Part shown: positions 52,283-62,191 of the stretch, one piece after another | Numbering within the stretch: the first letter of the stretch is position 1 | Layout: every line of letters begins with the position of its first letter | Assembly (NCBI RefSeq): GCF_020829645.1 | Contig: NZ_JAIVFS010000031.1 | Coordinates: 27,128-91,127, forward strand | Source: Nostoc mirabile CHAB5784 | GTDB lineage: Bacteria > Cyanobacteriota > Cyanobacteriia > Cyanobacteriales > Nostocaceae | Direction of reading: 5' to 3' | Length of the DNA stretch: 64,000 nt | Notes under the pieces: generated by a model | What the model was told of the DNA's origin: nothing | What the model saw: only the letters and a program-made list of their open reading frames with translations | The model's database searches: none | Translations under genes and position numbers: made by a program

Positions 52283-52370
52283 TTGTCATTTGTCCTTTGT
52301 CATTTGTTCTTTGTCATTAGTCAGTTAGCGACCAGTGACCAATGACCAGTGACCAATGACTAATGACTAA
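52283..52370. repeat. GACAAAT/TCATTTG and TGACCAA heptamer repeats
   Basis: The 88 bp between murQ and the DUF3110 gene consist almost entirely of TCATTTGTC and CCAGTGACCAATGAC heptamer-type units. Confidence 0.75.
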
Positions 52371-52787
52371 TTACAACAATCCTTCCAATTTGCGACGCAT
52401 CTTCTCTAGTTCAGAATCAGACAATTCTGGTTCCTCTAGTGGCTGTTGATTGAGAGGAAAGGTATCCTCAACAGTATCCTCCTTCTGGGCGTCTACTTGC
52501 CAGTCGGTTTTTTCGACGTTAAGTTCTGGGGGAGTTACAACTAAATTGCTGTTTTCTGGGATGATTTCCCATTCATATCCAGCACTTTCGCAAAATTCCT
52601 TTATTTCCTCAGCATCGATCGGCTCTGGTGTAGGTGAGGGAAAATCCTGAGCTTCTAACATCAGGGCAAAGCGGGTAGCGTCGTCTTCTGACTCGAACAT
52701 CAGAATTTTATTGCGATCGCCTTCCCGAATGGTATGAATTCCCTCATTTTCCGTTCGAGCATTAAAAATTAACACAAAAACACGCAT
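52371..52787 (-). CDS. DUF3110 family protein
   Basis: The protein starts MRVFVLIFNARTENEGIHTI, followed by ILMFESEDDATRFALMLEAQDFPSPTPEPID and EEIKEFCESAGYEWEIIPEN. This is the cyanobacterial/plastid DUF3110 pattern, of unknown biochemical role. The acidic tail (SDSELEKMRRKLEGLL) ends in a helix. The frame extends four residues upstream to an ATG at 52799, but the ATG at 52787 gives the canonical N-terminus. No operon partner is evident. Confidence 0.85.
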   Translation of the reverse strand: MRVFVLIFNARTENEGIHTIREGDRNKILMFESEDDATRFALMLEAQDFPSPTPEPIDAEEIKEFCESAGYEWEIIPENSNLVVTPPELNVEKTDWQVDAQKEDTVEDTFPLNQQPLEEPELSDSELEKMRRKLEGLL

Positions 52788-53064
52788 TGGTGTAATCATC
52801 TGTCTTTTTTAAGGTTTATTCATATTAAAGTTCTAGGTTGTGCCTCAAGGAAAGTCACAGGAACAATTTTCACTCTATTTAGATCAGATTTACCTGAAAA
52901 CCCCAATATTATGAAGCATAAGTATTGGATTAAGCAAATACCGTAACTCAACCAATGAGGTCTTGAGTTTAGTTGGCGTATCCTGGAAATGGCATACTGA
53001 ATCAGCGTGTCAGTTAATGCTTGTGTGTGCCAGCAACATCTGGCAATTAATACAGTAAAAGCAA

Positions 53065-56000
53065 ATGACTAAATCTCCCAATCAAGATATTCTCTCCCCG
53101 TCGCCTATCCGCAAGCGTCTATGGTTGCTGGTGTTGAGTCGGGGTAGCATTGCTTTGGGCGGACTTTTGCTGTTAGGAGTTATTGTCGGTATTTGTCGGT
53201 TGTGGACTTTTGTCCAAACAGAGTTAACACCCTTAGCACAAGAAAGTCTCACTACTACACTCAACCGTCCGGTAAAACTGGGAAAAGTCACACAATTTTC
53301 GTTGACGGGAGTGCAATTTGCAGCTTCAGCTATCCCAGCCACATCCACAGATCCAGATCGGGCTACGGTTGAAACTGTGGAGGTGGGTTTTGACCTGTTA
53401 CAACTAATTTTTAACCGCCAGTTAAAGCTAGATGTTACCTTAGTCAACCCAGATATTTACATTGAACAGGATAACCAGGGGCGCTGGGTTTCCACTAAAA
53501 TAGCGCCGTCGCGTGAAGGCGCCGCTATTAAAACCGATTTGGACAAATTGTGGTTTCGCAATGCCAAGCTGGCCTTGATGCCGCAGAAGAGGGCAGGGGG
53601 AGCAGGGGAAGAAGCAAGGGAGCTCTTAGCTGGGAGCAGGGGAGAAGAGTTTTCCCCTCTGCCCCCCTCACCCCGCACCTCTGCCTCTTTTCCCTTATCT
53701 CCCGTAACATTTTCTCAAATCAACGGTTCAGCCCAACTTTTAGCAAATAATCAGTTGATCAGGTTTGATGTGGGGGGGCAAGCAGACAGTGGTGGCAGTA
53801 TTTCTATTCAGGGAGAGACGCGTTCCAGGGTGCTAGCAGGGAACTTTCAAGTGCGATCGCAAGACTTGTTGGCTGAGGATATTACTCGGTTAATTAAGTT
53901 ACCAGTGAACTTACAGGCGGGTCGAGCCAATGGCGACTTGTTAGTTAAGTTAACACCAGGACAACGGACTTTATTGTATGGCAGCGCTGCTGTGCAAGGC
54001 GTAACAGTTCAAATACCCAAAGTCCCGCAACTGTTGAGCGATAGCCAAGGAAATCTCCGCTTCCAGGGAACGGAATTGCAGTTAGATAATGTTACTACCA
54101 ACTACGGCAAAATTCCGGTAGTGGCTACGGGAATCATTGACACTCAAGCAGGCTTTAAGTTGGCAGGGCGGGTAAATGCGGTGAGTTTGGCGAATGCTCA
54201 GGAAACTCTCAAGGTAAAACTACCTGTGCCGATCGCTGGACAAGTACAAGCTGATTTGCAGATTACCGGATCAACTAAAGAGCCAATTATCTCAGGCACA
54301 GTTAGCACTATTCAAACTGCTCGGATTGACAAAGTTGATTTTAATAGCATCAGTAGTAAGTTTGAGCTTGCGACTAGTTCCTCTTTAATTACCCTGAAAG
54401 ATATTCAAGGTAAAGCCAAAGTTGGTGGTGATATCACGGGCGCTGGCACAATTCAACTCGGTAAAAACCCTCAACTGGATATAAATTTTGCTGCCAAGAA
54501 TGTTCCAGGGGATGCGATCGCAAAAGTTTATGAAATAACACCCACTTTCCAAATCGGCAATGTCTCAGGTACAGCCCAACTAACAGGCGCTCCCACCAAT
54601 GTCCAAACTGCGGTACAATATCAGGCTCCTAACGGAACTTACCCCGGAACTGGTGAAGTTGCGTTCTCCTCTGGAGTTGCCGCAGGCATCGCTCCAAATC
54701 GCAACGTCTCTTTCCGCAATGTGGCTCTGAATGTAAGTGGTGGTACAGTCCGGGCAACTGGTAGTTATGCCAATGAGCGTTGGCAAGCTGTGGCTGTTGC
54801 CTCTGGGGTAAAATTGGAACCCTTTGTAGACAAAAGTCAACTGCAAAATGTCTCTTTGGCGGAAGCACAGTTTAATGGTCGTCTCATCCTTTCAGGCAGC
54901 ACAGCACCATTTAAAATTGCCACGATTCGCACTGATGGTGGAGGAGTTCAAATAGGTGGCGGCATAGTTGCAGTTTCTAATATTCAACTGCAAGACCAAA
55001 GCTTTTCTGCTCAACTTGTAGCTAATGGTGTGCGGTTGGGACAAATATTGAAACAGTCTCCCCCAGCTTTAAATAATCCTTTGGCGGGTACGTTCCAAAT
55101 CGCAGGCAACAGAGATAATTTCAGCCTGAAAACCCTACGTGGCAGTGGCGAGGCTCGGCTTGCTATTGGCGGTGGTACGGTTACAGCCTCTAATATCCAA
55201 CTTGCCAATGGTGTATATCAGGCGCAAATTCAAGCAAATAATGTACCTGTGCGGCAGTTGGCATCAGTACCAAAGCAGTTCCAAGGAGCGTTAACTGGTC
55301 AGTTCAACGTCGCGGGTTCTGTTGATTCTTTTAAACTCCAAACTATTCAAGCCAACGGTCAAGCGCAGGTAAATGTTGCGCGTGGGACTATTACAGCCTC
55401 TAATATCCAACTTGCCAATGGTGTATATCAGGCGCAAGTTCAAGCAAATAATGTTCCTGTGCAGCAGTTGGCAGCAGTACCACCGCAGTTCCAGGGAGCC
55501 TTAACTGGTCAAGCAAACGTGGCGGGTTCTGTTGAGTCCTTCCAACCGCAAACTATCCAAGCCAGTGGTCAAGGACGGCTGGATGTTGCAGGTGGAACTA
55601 TTACAGCCTCTAATATTAAGCTTAGTAATGGTTTATACCAAGCGCAGGTTCAAGCAAATAATCTACCGTTGCAGCAGTTAGCAGCAGTACCACCGCAGTT
55701 GGGAGGGACGTTAACTGGTCAAGCAAACGTAGCGGGTTCTGTTGAGTCCTTTCAACCGCAAACTATCCAAGCCAGTGGTCAAGGAAGGCTAGATGTTGCA
55801 GGTGGAATGATCGCAGCTTCTAATATCCAAGTGGCTAATGGTCGCTATCAAGCTGTAGTTAATGCTTCTGGTGTGGAATTAAATCGGTTAAATCAGCAAT
55901 TGCGGGGTCAGTTTGGCGGTCAGTTGCAATTAGCTGGCACGCTAGGATCATCCAAATTAGCTGATGTGCGTGCTGCTGGACAGGTGCAATTATCCCAAGG

Positions 56001-59000
56001 TATCCCTGGTTTTGAGCAACCCCTGACGGCTGCGATCGCTTGGAGTGGTGAAAGGCTTACCATTGAGCGAGCAACTGCTCCCGGTTTAAGTGTGACTGGT
56101 AACATATTAGCCAATGCTAGAAAGGCAGGTATACCGGAAATTACTGCCCTAAATCTCAACGTCCAAGCGCAGAATTACAACTTAAAACAGTTACCGTTCA
56201 ATCTTCCTAATCAGGTTGCTGTGGCGGGTAGAGTAGATTTTAATGGTCAAATAACTGGTAAGCTGCCCTTGCCAAATGTGGTAGGGCAAATTAATTTACG
56301 AGACTTGGTTGTTCAAGATATAGCTTTTGAGCCGTTGTTAACTGGAAACATCGATTCAGCGCAGGGACGCGGGTTGAATTTGAACTTGGCGGGTAATAGC
56401 GATCGCCTGGCCTTTAATTTAGATGCCAATAATCGCCTAAAATCATTCTTAGTAAAATGGCAGCAAGCATCAGCTACAGGCAATGTGCAAGGGAATGATT
56501 GGGCGCTCAAAGTTGCAAATTTCCCCTTACAAATATTGAATTTGACTCCGCCACCAGTTACTCGCCTGACTGGTAAGATAACTGGGTTATTAACAGCGGA
56601 TTTGCTATTTAATCAGCAGACATTGGCAGCAACGGGGAATTTAGCGATCGCTAATCCGCAAATTGGCCGCGTTAAAGGCGATCGAATAGCTGCTCAATTC
56701 CGCTATGGTAACGGTAAAGGCACACTCACTAGTAGCGAATTTGTCAAAGGCAAAAGTAGCTACGCCCTTGTCGGTACTTTTGCTCAAAGCCCTAAAGGCC
56801 CTCAACTACAAGGTAAATTGAACGTCAACCAGGGAGAGATCCAAGATGTTCTAACTGTAGCGCAGGTATTTGATTTACAAAACTTGCCAGGTGGTTCAGC
56901 AGAAATCTACGGCACAGCAGCGGATCTAACCACCACCCCTCAAGGAGCGCCAAATCAACCTTTATTAACCCAAATCCAACGGTTTTCTGAAATTGAAGCT
57001 TTGGTAGCAGAACAGGAAGAACAGCGACTTAATTCCACTCCCATACCAGATTTGGCAGACTTAAAGGGGACTTTCAATGGGGAAGTGGCTGTAAATACTG
57101 CTACAGCCAATGGATTATCAGTGGATTTTAATTTGAATGGACAAAAATTTGCTTGGGGTAAAAAGGAAGAACTGAATCGTTTTTATACTGCCGACAAAGT
57201 GATTGCCGAAGGCAACTTTGAAAACGGTGTTTTGAGTTTACGACCTTTACGAATCGAGTCTGAAAACAGGCTGATTGCCTTCACGGGTAACGTTGGCGGT
57301 GATGAACAATCTGGACAGTTGCGGGTGAATAATTTTCCGGTACAACTATTGAATAATGTTGTCAAACTACCAGTTGGAATCACAGGTAATCTTAACGGTA
57401 CAGCAGCTTTAGCAGGCAGCATTGCTAATCCCCAAGCTAGAGGGGAATTGCAAATCACACAAGGATTACTAAATCAGAACAAAATAGAGTCAGCGATCGC
57501 AAGTTTCAGCTATGCCAACGGACGCTTAAACTTTAGTAGTTCTGTAGCAGTTGCTGGCCCAAAACCTGTTGATATTACTGGTAGCATCCCTTATAAACTG
57601 CCTTTTGCTTCCGTCGCACCAGACAGCGATCAAATTAGTTTAGATATGAAGTTAGAAAACGAGGGATTGGCGCTGTTAAACGCATTGACTAATCAAGTGG
57701 TATTTGAAAAAGGTGGAGGAGAAGTAGACCTCAAAGTACGCGGAACATTGCAAAAACCCGAAGTAAATGGAATTGCTACTATCAATAATGCTACTTTTTC
57801 AGCCCAGGCTCTCCCAGGTAAGCTCAGACGTGTTACAGGTAGAGTGCTGTTTAATTTTGACACCATCTTAGTGGAAAATCTCCAGGGTAGATTTAGCCGT
57901 GGGAAGGTAGAAGCTGCTGGAGAAATTCCCATTTTTAACAATGACAATACTATCAACAATCCCCTGACCGTTAATCTCGATCAGCTAGCGTTGAATCTGA
58001 AGGGACTTTACCAGGGAGGTGCTAGCGGCAATTTGCAGATTACTGGTTCTGCCCTTAACCCAGTAATTGGTGGTAAAGTAAATTTATTTGATGGTCAGGT
58101 ATTGCTGGCAGAATCTACCGGGACTGCTTCATCTGCAAATAGTGGTTTTGGGGTATCACCCACAAAAGCCAATAAGCAGAGTAAATCTGAAATTGAGAAT
58201 GGGTCAGGAAATGCGATCGCTAGATTTAATAATTTAGATTTAGAACTCGGTAAAAACGTCCAAATTACCCGTCCCCCTATTCTCAGTTTCCGCGCAACTG
58301 GTAATCTCATAGTTAACGGCTCAATCAATCAGCCAATACCCGATGGCACTATCCGGTTAGAACAAGGTGGGGTGAATTTATTTACTACTCAATTTAACCT
58401 TGCTCGTGGCTATACACACACCGCAACTTTTAGTCCCTCTCAACCCCGCGACCCCAACTTAGATATTCGGCTATATGCCAAGGTACTAGACGTAACCCAA
58501 AGTAATGACTTCAGCCGGGTAAATACCACAGGTTTATCAGCATTAGAGAGTGTTCGAGTCGAAGCCAGTATCAACGGTCTAGCCAGCAAACTGAATGAAA
58601 ATCTAGAACTAACAAGCAGTCCGTCACGTAGTCAAACCGAAATTGTGGCTCTTTTAGGAGGTGGGTTTGTAGACACCCAAGGACGAGGTGACAGTACTTT
58701 GGGTTTGATTAACATCGCAGGTTCGGCTGTGTTCAACAATTTTCAGTCAGCTTTTAACCAGATTGGGAGTAGCTTTGGCTTAAGTGAACTGCGGATATTT
58801 CCTACCGTTATTTCTGAGAATCCCGAAGCTGGAAGGAGCAGTTCAACTTTGGAATTAGCAGCAGAGGCTGGGGTTGATATTTCTTCTAAAATATCGGTTT
58901 CCAGCATCAAGATTTTGACAACAAATGACCCCTTCCAATGGGGTGTTAATTACCGGATAAACGATGAGTTTCGTGTGCGTGCTTCCACTAACTTAACCGA

Positions 59001-59040
59001 TGATAGTCGTGCAGTAGTGGAGTATCAAACGCGGTTTTAA
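53065..59040 (+). CDS. tamB: TamB-like translocation/assembly protein (DUF490), giant
   Basis: The 1991-residue protein has an N-terminal signal anchor (about residues 20-45), an AsmA-like start (LNRPVKLGKVTQFSLTGVQF), long repetitive beta structure and a C-terminal TamB domain (LALNLKGLYQGGASG..., ELTSSPSRSQTEIVALLGGG, ending VVEYQTRF). TamB-type proteins bridge inner and outer membranes and move lipids or assist outer-membrane protein assembly. Residues near 172-212 are low-complexity (KRAGGAGEEARELLAGSRGE) and come from an intergenic-type repeat inserted in frame at about 53584-53697. Residues about 705-914 contain three near-identical 70-residue units plus a partial fourth. No frameshift is seen. 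Confidence 0.9.
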   Translation: MTKSPNQDILSPSPIRKRLWLLVLSRGSIALGGLLLLGVIVGICRLWTFVQTELTPLAQESLTTTLNRPVKLGKVTQFSLTGVQFAASAIPATSTDPDRATVETVEVGFDLLQLIFNRQLKLDVTLVNPDIYIEQDNQGRWVSTKIAPSREGAAIKTDLDKLWFRNAKLALMPQKRAGGAGEEARELLAGSRGEEFSPLPPSPRTSASFPLSPVTFSQINGSAQLLANNQLIRFDVGGQADSGGSISIQGETRSRVLAGNFQVRSQDLLAEDITRLIKLPVNLQAGRANGDLLVKLTPGQRTLLYGSAAVQGVTVQIPKVPQLLSDSQGNLRFQGTELQLDNVTTNYGKIPVVATGIIDTQAGFKLAGRVNAVSLANAQETLKVKLPVPIAGQVQADLQITGSTKEPIISGTVSTIQTARIDKVDFNSISSKFELATSSSLITLKDIQGKAKVGGDITGAGTIQLGKNPQLDINFAAKNVPGDAIAKVYEITPTFQIGNVSGTAQLTGAPTNVQTAVQYQAPNGTYPGTGEVAFSSGVAAGIAPNRNVSFRNVALNVSGGTVRATGSYANERWQAVAVASGVKLEPFVDKSQLQNVSLAEAQFNGRLILSGSTAPFKIATIRTDGGGVQIGGGIVAVSNIQLQDQSFSAQLVANGVRLGQILKQSPPALNNPLAGTFQIAGNRDNFSLKTLRGSGEARLAIGGGTVTASNIQLANGVYQAQIQANNVPVRQLASVPKQFQGALTGQFNVAGSVDSFKLQTIQANGQAQVNVARGTITASNIQLANGVYQAQVQANNVPVQQLAAVPPQFQGALTGQANVAGSVESFQPQTIQASGQGRLDVAGGTITASNIKLSNGLYQAQVQANNLPLQQLAAVPPQLGGTLTGQANVAGSVESFQPQTIQASGQGRLDVAGGMIAASNIQVANGRYQAVVNASGVELNRLNQQLRGQFGGQLQLAGTLGSSKLADVRAAGQVQLSQGIPGFEQPLTAAIAWSGERLTIERATAPGLSVTGNILANARKAGIPEITALNLNVQAQNYNLKQLPFNLPNQVAVAGRVDFNGQITGKLPLPNVVGQINLRDLVVQDIAFEPLLTGNIDSAQGRGLNLNLAGNSDRLAFNLDANNRLKSFLVKWQQASATGNVQGNDWALKVANFPLQILNLTPPPVTRLTGKITGLLTADLLFNQQTLAATGNLAIANPQIGRVKGDRIAAQFRYGNGKGTLTSSEFVKGKSSYALVGTFAQSPKGPQLQGKLNVNQGEIQDVLTVAQVFDLQNLPGGSAEIYGTAADLTTTPQGAPNQPLLTQIQRFSEIEALVAEQEEQRLNSTPIPDLADLKGTFNGEVAVNTATANGLSVDFNLNGQKFAWGKKEELNRFYTADKVIAEGNFENGVLSLRPLRIESENRLIAFTGNVGGDEQSGQLRVNNFPVQLLNNVVKLPVGITGNLNGTAALAGSIANPQARGELQITQGLLNQNKIESAIASFSYANGRLNFSSSVAVAGPKPVDITGSIPYKLPFASVAPDSDQISLDMKLENEGLALLNALTNQVVFEKGGGEVDLKVRGTLQKPEVNGIATINNATFSAQALPGKLRRVTGRVLFNFDTILVENLQGRFSRGKVEAAGEIPIFNNDNTINNPLTVNLDQLALNLKGLYQGGASGNLQITGSALNPVIGGKVNLFDGQVLLAESTGTASSANSGFGVSPTKANKQSKSEIENGSGNAIARFNNLDLELGKNVQITRPPILSFRATGNLIVNGSINQPIPDGTIRLEQGGVNLFTTQFNLARGYTHTATFSPSQPRDPNLDIRLYAKVLDVTQSNDFSRVNTTGLSALESVRVEASINGLASKLNENLELTSSPSRSQTEIVALLGGGFVDTQGRGDSTLGLINIAGSAVFNNFQSAFNQIGSSFGLSELRIFPTVISENPEAGRSSSTLELAAEAGVDISSKISVSSIKILTTNDPFQWGVNYRINDEFRVRASTNLTDDSRAVVEYQTRF
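55177..55806 (+). repeat. Three tandem 210-bp repeats inside tamB
   Basis: Units start at 55177, 55387 and 55597 and a degenerate fourth starts at 55807. Each encodes 70 residues with TASNIQLANGVYQAQVQAN and a GQANVAGSVESF segment. Units 2 and 3 are strongly similar at DNA level, so the expansion is recent. Each unit probably adds beta strands to the lipid groove. Confidence 0.85.
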
Positions 59041-59075
59041 AGAAATCTCTTCAATTTTAAATTACGAATTACGAA

Positions 59076-59903
59076 TTACGAATTACTTCCTGTTCCCTCT
59101 TTTCCTTGCTTATCAATAGCTTGTCGTACCTGTTTAACATCCAATTCTAATGCTTCGGCTATTTGCTCTATACTTAAACCAAACTTAAGCAGACGGGGTA
59201 TAGTCTCCAACTTTGTTTCTTCTCGAACCTCCTCTTTTACTTCCTGCTTTGTTTCTTCCTTTACTTCTTGGTAAAATTTAGTTTGTCTCCAATCGGTTAA
59301 TCCAAACATCGCTTCCAACTCCTGTTGAGTTTTGTTTACAAATTTATAGATAAGCATTCTCTCTACTAATTCTAAGAGATTGCTACGGTTAGCTTCATCC
59401 GTTTGCTGTACTTGATTTATCAAGTTTTTCGCTTGCTGTACGGCTTTATCTTCTGTTGCAACTACTAACTTAATCACACCTAGCCCAATCGAAGACGATG
59501 GTACATCATCTAACTCGTCTAAATAAATTATCCGAATTTGCTGTTGAGCTAATGATGTTTGATAAATGAATGGCACACCTGGGTCGAGACTGCGTTGAGC
59601 AAAAAGTAATATTGCTTGCCAACGACGTTGAGATTTATATTGATTTATATATAGGAAAGCTTCTGTGATTATTCGCCAATAAATATCATCATCGCGCTGA
59701 AACTGTACCTCAACAAAATAGATTGGGCTTTCTGGGAACTCAGCTTTTGGTAGGAATAAACCATCGATACGACGTGCTAATTATTTGATTTCTACCGAGG
59801 TAAATTCGTAGTGCAACGCTAAAGATTGAGATTGTTCTAAAAGTTCAAATAAGACACCTGGAAGAGTTTGGAATAAAGTGTAAAAAATCGTATCTGTTTT
59901 CAT
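59076..59903 (-). pseudogene. Rpn-type/DUF4351 putative nuclease-transposase protein with nonsense codon
   Basis: Starting from the ATG at 59903 the frame reads MKTDTIFYTLFQTLPGVLFE, then LHYEFTSVEIK, a TAA at 59781-59783 and, in the same frame, LARRIDGLFLPKAEFPESPI and FVEVQFQRDDDIYWRI. These are the N-terminal PD-(D/E)xK-like parts of the Rpn/DUF2887-type family. The rest (59076-59576) keeps the DUF4351-like tail ERMLIYKFVNKTQQELEAMFGL and an RQAIDKQGKEG end. A Glu-Val repeat (KEETKQEVKEEVREETK) precedes the tail. One base change (CAA or GAA to TAA) accounts for the break. The downstream part could restart at 59576. Confidence 0.82.
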
Positions 59904-60445
59904 GCACTCTGGATATTTGAATATTTTCAGATTAACGGGAATTTAGGTAAATAGTATTAAATATTGCCAAATCATTTTAATATCTGGTAATTGTTAAATA
60001 ACGGGACTTAAACAATTTTGAGGGAGAAACAAGCCTCAAATCCATGTAGGATAAGGGAAATACACTAAATGCTCAAAAATAGCCCAAACCCAGATATATC
60101 AAGAAACTAAGCAAAACGATGTCAAAATCTTTCTGTATATAGATTTGAGGCTATTTTTTGGATGTTTTTTGTCTAAGTCCCACTAGCGAAGATTAGTTAG
60201 TATATGAGGTTCAGGAATCGCAACACAGCCCTGGGCTGCTATAAAATCTACTCACTCTGTCTAGGTTTCAGACTTTTTATTACGTCGGACTCAGGTTAAA
60301 TTAAGGAAATATAGCAATCCTATTTGAGATCCGAACAGGGTTCATACTGATGCAGTTTAGGAAAATCAAATTATTGGTGATTGGTAAAGAACTTAAGTTT
60401 GCTAGAAATGTACTATTAATTTGTATTTCATTTAGGATTGCTATA
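59904..60445. other. Intergenic region downstream of sugar permease
   Basis: No gene is supported here. It contains the inverted-repeat element at 60003-60181. The expected partner permease (MalG type) and ATPase are absent; the remaining 260 bp are AT-rich without recognisable frames. Confidence 0.5.
60003..60181. mobile_element. 179-bp MITE-like element with two nested inverted repeats
   Basis: Terminal arms GGGACTTAAACAA (60003-60015) and TTGTCTAAGTCCC (60169-60181) and subterminal arms AGCCTCAAATC (60032-60042) and GATTTGAGGCT (60142-60152) lie exactly symmetrically, 29 bp from each end. It has no coding capacity. Confidence 0.7.
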
Positions 60446-61375
60446 TTACATTGTGATATTATCTCCCCCCTCTTGATTGATAACTAATCGCAAAATTGAT
60501 AATCCTAAAATTATCAAAAATAGCACTAAACCAATTGTGCAAGCATAGCTGAGTTCTAAGTTACCAAAAGCTTGCTCATATAAATAATAAACAATTGTTT
60601 TCGAGCTACTGAGTGGGCCTCCTTGGGTCATAATGTATACTTCTTCAAACACTTTGGTGGCTGAAATAGCTGAAATTACCGCCACTAGTGCTAAATACGG
60701 CTTCATCAAAGGTATGGTAATATCCCAATGTTTGCTGATACCATCAGAGCCATCGATCGCAGCAGCTTCGTACACATCAGCAGGAATTGATTGCAACCCT
60801 GCTAAATAAATCACCATGTAGTAGCCTAGCCCCTTCCACACGGTGACAGCCATGACGCTGGCAAGAGAAATTGGTACAATACCAAAGATTTTTTCTGGGC
60901 TAGTAAGCCAAGGAATACCTTCTGAAAAAAGTCCCAAAGCTTTCAAAAACTGATTCAGTAATCCGTTTTCTGCATACAGCCACTTCCAAGCTATTCCCGC
61001 AACTACCATTGAAATTACCACTGGGGTGTAGTATGCCGATCTAAACCAATTCATCCCCCGCAGTTTCTGATTTACCAAAATTGCCAGCACTAGGGGAGCA
61101 ATTACTAAAATTGGGACTACACCCACAAGATATAAAAAAGTATTTTCCAAGGTTTTCCAAAAAACTGCATCCTTCCAAAGCTTGAGGAAGTTGGCGAAAC
61201 CTATCCATTGTGGCTGCTGGGCAATATCTTCGTAGCTGGTAAAGCTGAGGTAAAAGGCTTGCAGTGCAGGCCAAAAGACTGTTAACGCCAAAAGAACTAA
61301 AGCAGGTAGTAAAAATAAATAAGGGGTGAGTCGCTGTTTGATGAATATCCAATTTTTAGGTGTTAATTGATTCAT
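60446..61375 (-). CDS. Sugar ABC transporter permease (MalF/UgpA type)
   Basis: The 309-residue protein has six membrane helices. Its EAA loop, EAAAIDGSDGISKHWDITIP, is followed by LMKPYLALVAVISAISATKVFEE, characteristic of MalF/UgpA/LacF permeases for oligosaccharides or glycerol-3-phosphate. Residues 1-20 are cytoplasmic, followed by LFLLPALVLLALTVFWPALQ. The usual second permease should follow on the same strand, but 540 bp downstream contain no gene. It must work with partners encoded elsewhere, or the operon has been broken. Substrate unknown. Confidence 0.87.
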   Translation of the reverse strand: MNQLTPKNWIFIKQRLTPYLFLLPALVLLALTVFWPALQAFYLSFTSYEDIAQQPQWIGFANFLKLWKDAVFWKTLENTFLYLVGVVPILVIAPLVLAILVNQKLRGMNWFRSAYYTPVVISMVVAGIAWKWLYAENGLLNQFLKALGLFSEGIPWLTSPEKIFGIVPISLASVMAVTVWKGLGYYMVIYLAGLQSIPADVYEAAAIDGSDGISKHWDITIPLMKPYLALVAVISAISATKVFEEVYIMTQGGPLSSSKTIVYYLYEQAFGNLELSYACTIGLVLFLIILGLSILRLVINQEGGDNITM

Positions 61376-61498
61376 ATAAGGTCTAATAGTTGTTTTCGCT
61401 TTGTCAGCAAGAATTTGGGGATGTGAGTAGATTTAAGCTTCAATATTCTAAAGGCATATATTTGCACTCGCTAATTAATAACTCGGAGATAAACTACG

Positions 61499-62161
61499 AT
61501 GGAAACTCAGCACAATCCGCCAATTGAACATCAAAATGTCCCCATAAACCACCGTGGACTACATGAATTTTTGTATAGTTCTGACGACGAACACACCGCC
61601 ACTGAGGTGAGTATAACCCCTGAACTGGCAAACGATGGTACTAAAATCATTGACCTTGAGACTTGGAGTGCATCTGCTCAAAACGCTAAAATTGCAGGTG
61701 TTTATGCAGTATTAGACGCAGAACGCTGTACACAGTACATTGGCTATTCTCGGAATGTGTTGCTTTCTTTAAACGGTCATGTCAGTCAAAATGGTCAGCA
61801 AAAGTGTGCTTTTGTACGTGTGCAAGCCTTCAAGTTCCCCAAGCGTCAAGAAATGGAAGATTTGCGAGATGCGTGGATAGCAGAACTCGAAAGTACACCA
61901 CCTGGTAATGCAACTGAAAGCGAAATGTGGGCTAGTACGGTAGGCGAAGCTGCAAAGGCGGTAATGTCAGAGGCGGAACGTCAAGCTTACGAGGAGAAAA
62001 AGCTAAAACTGCGGAAAGCAATGGCTGACACAACCCTCTCTAAAGAGTTAGAAACAATAGATGCGAGTATAGCCGAACGTCAGCGTCAACTTGAAGCTGC
62101 TGTGACAAATGATGACTGGAGTGTAATTATTGACGCACAGACACAGGAAACCAAGTCTTAG
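61499..62161 (+). CDS. GIY-YIG-like domain protein
   Basis: The 220-residue protein has a central segment GVYAVLDAERCTQYIGYSRN followed by an LLSLNGHVSQNG and FVRVQAFKFPKRQEMEDLRDAW pattern. This resembles the GIY-YIG nuclease fold (here GVY...YIG) with a conserved Arg/Glu region. A C-terminal helical coiled coil (KELETIDASIAERQRQLEAA) follows. Similar proteins of unknown role occur in cyanobacteria. Catalytic competence is uncertain because the first Tyr context is atypical. The gene stands alone and is followed by a hairpin at 62192-62234. Confidence 0.72.
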   Translation: METQHNPPIEHQNVPINHRGLHEFLYSSDDEHTATEVSITPELANDGTKIIDLETWSASAQNAKIAGVYAVLDAERCTQYIGYSRNVLLSLNGHVSQNGQQKCAFVRVQAFKFPKRQEMEDLRDAWIAELESTPPGNATESEMWASTVGEAAKAVMSEAERQAYEEKKLKLRKAMADTTLSKELETIDASIAERQRQLEAAVTNDDWSVIIDAQTQETKS

Positions 62162-62191
62162 GATGAGTGTTCAGTCCTCTGATTATTTCCC

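Noticed and set aside
61488..61498. AAACTACG before the GIY-YIG gene as a third copy of the 34-bp palindrome
   Set aside because: Only a single arm is present; no GTAGTTT partner occurs at the required distance.
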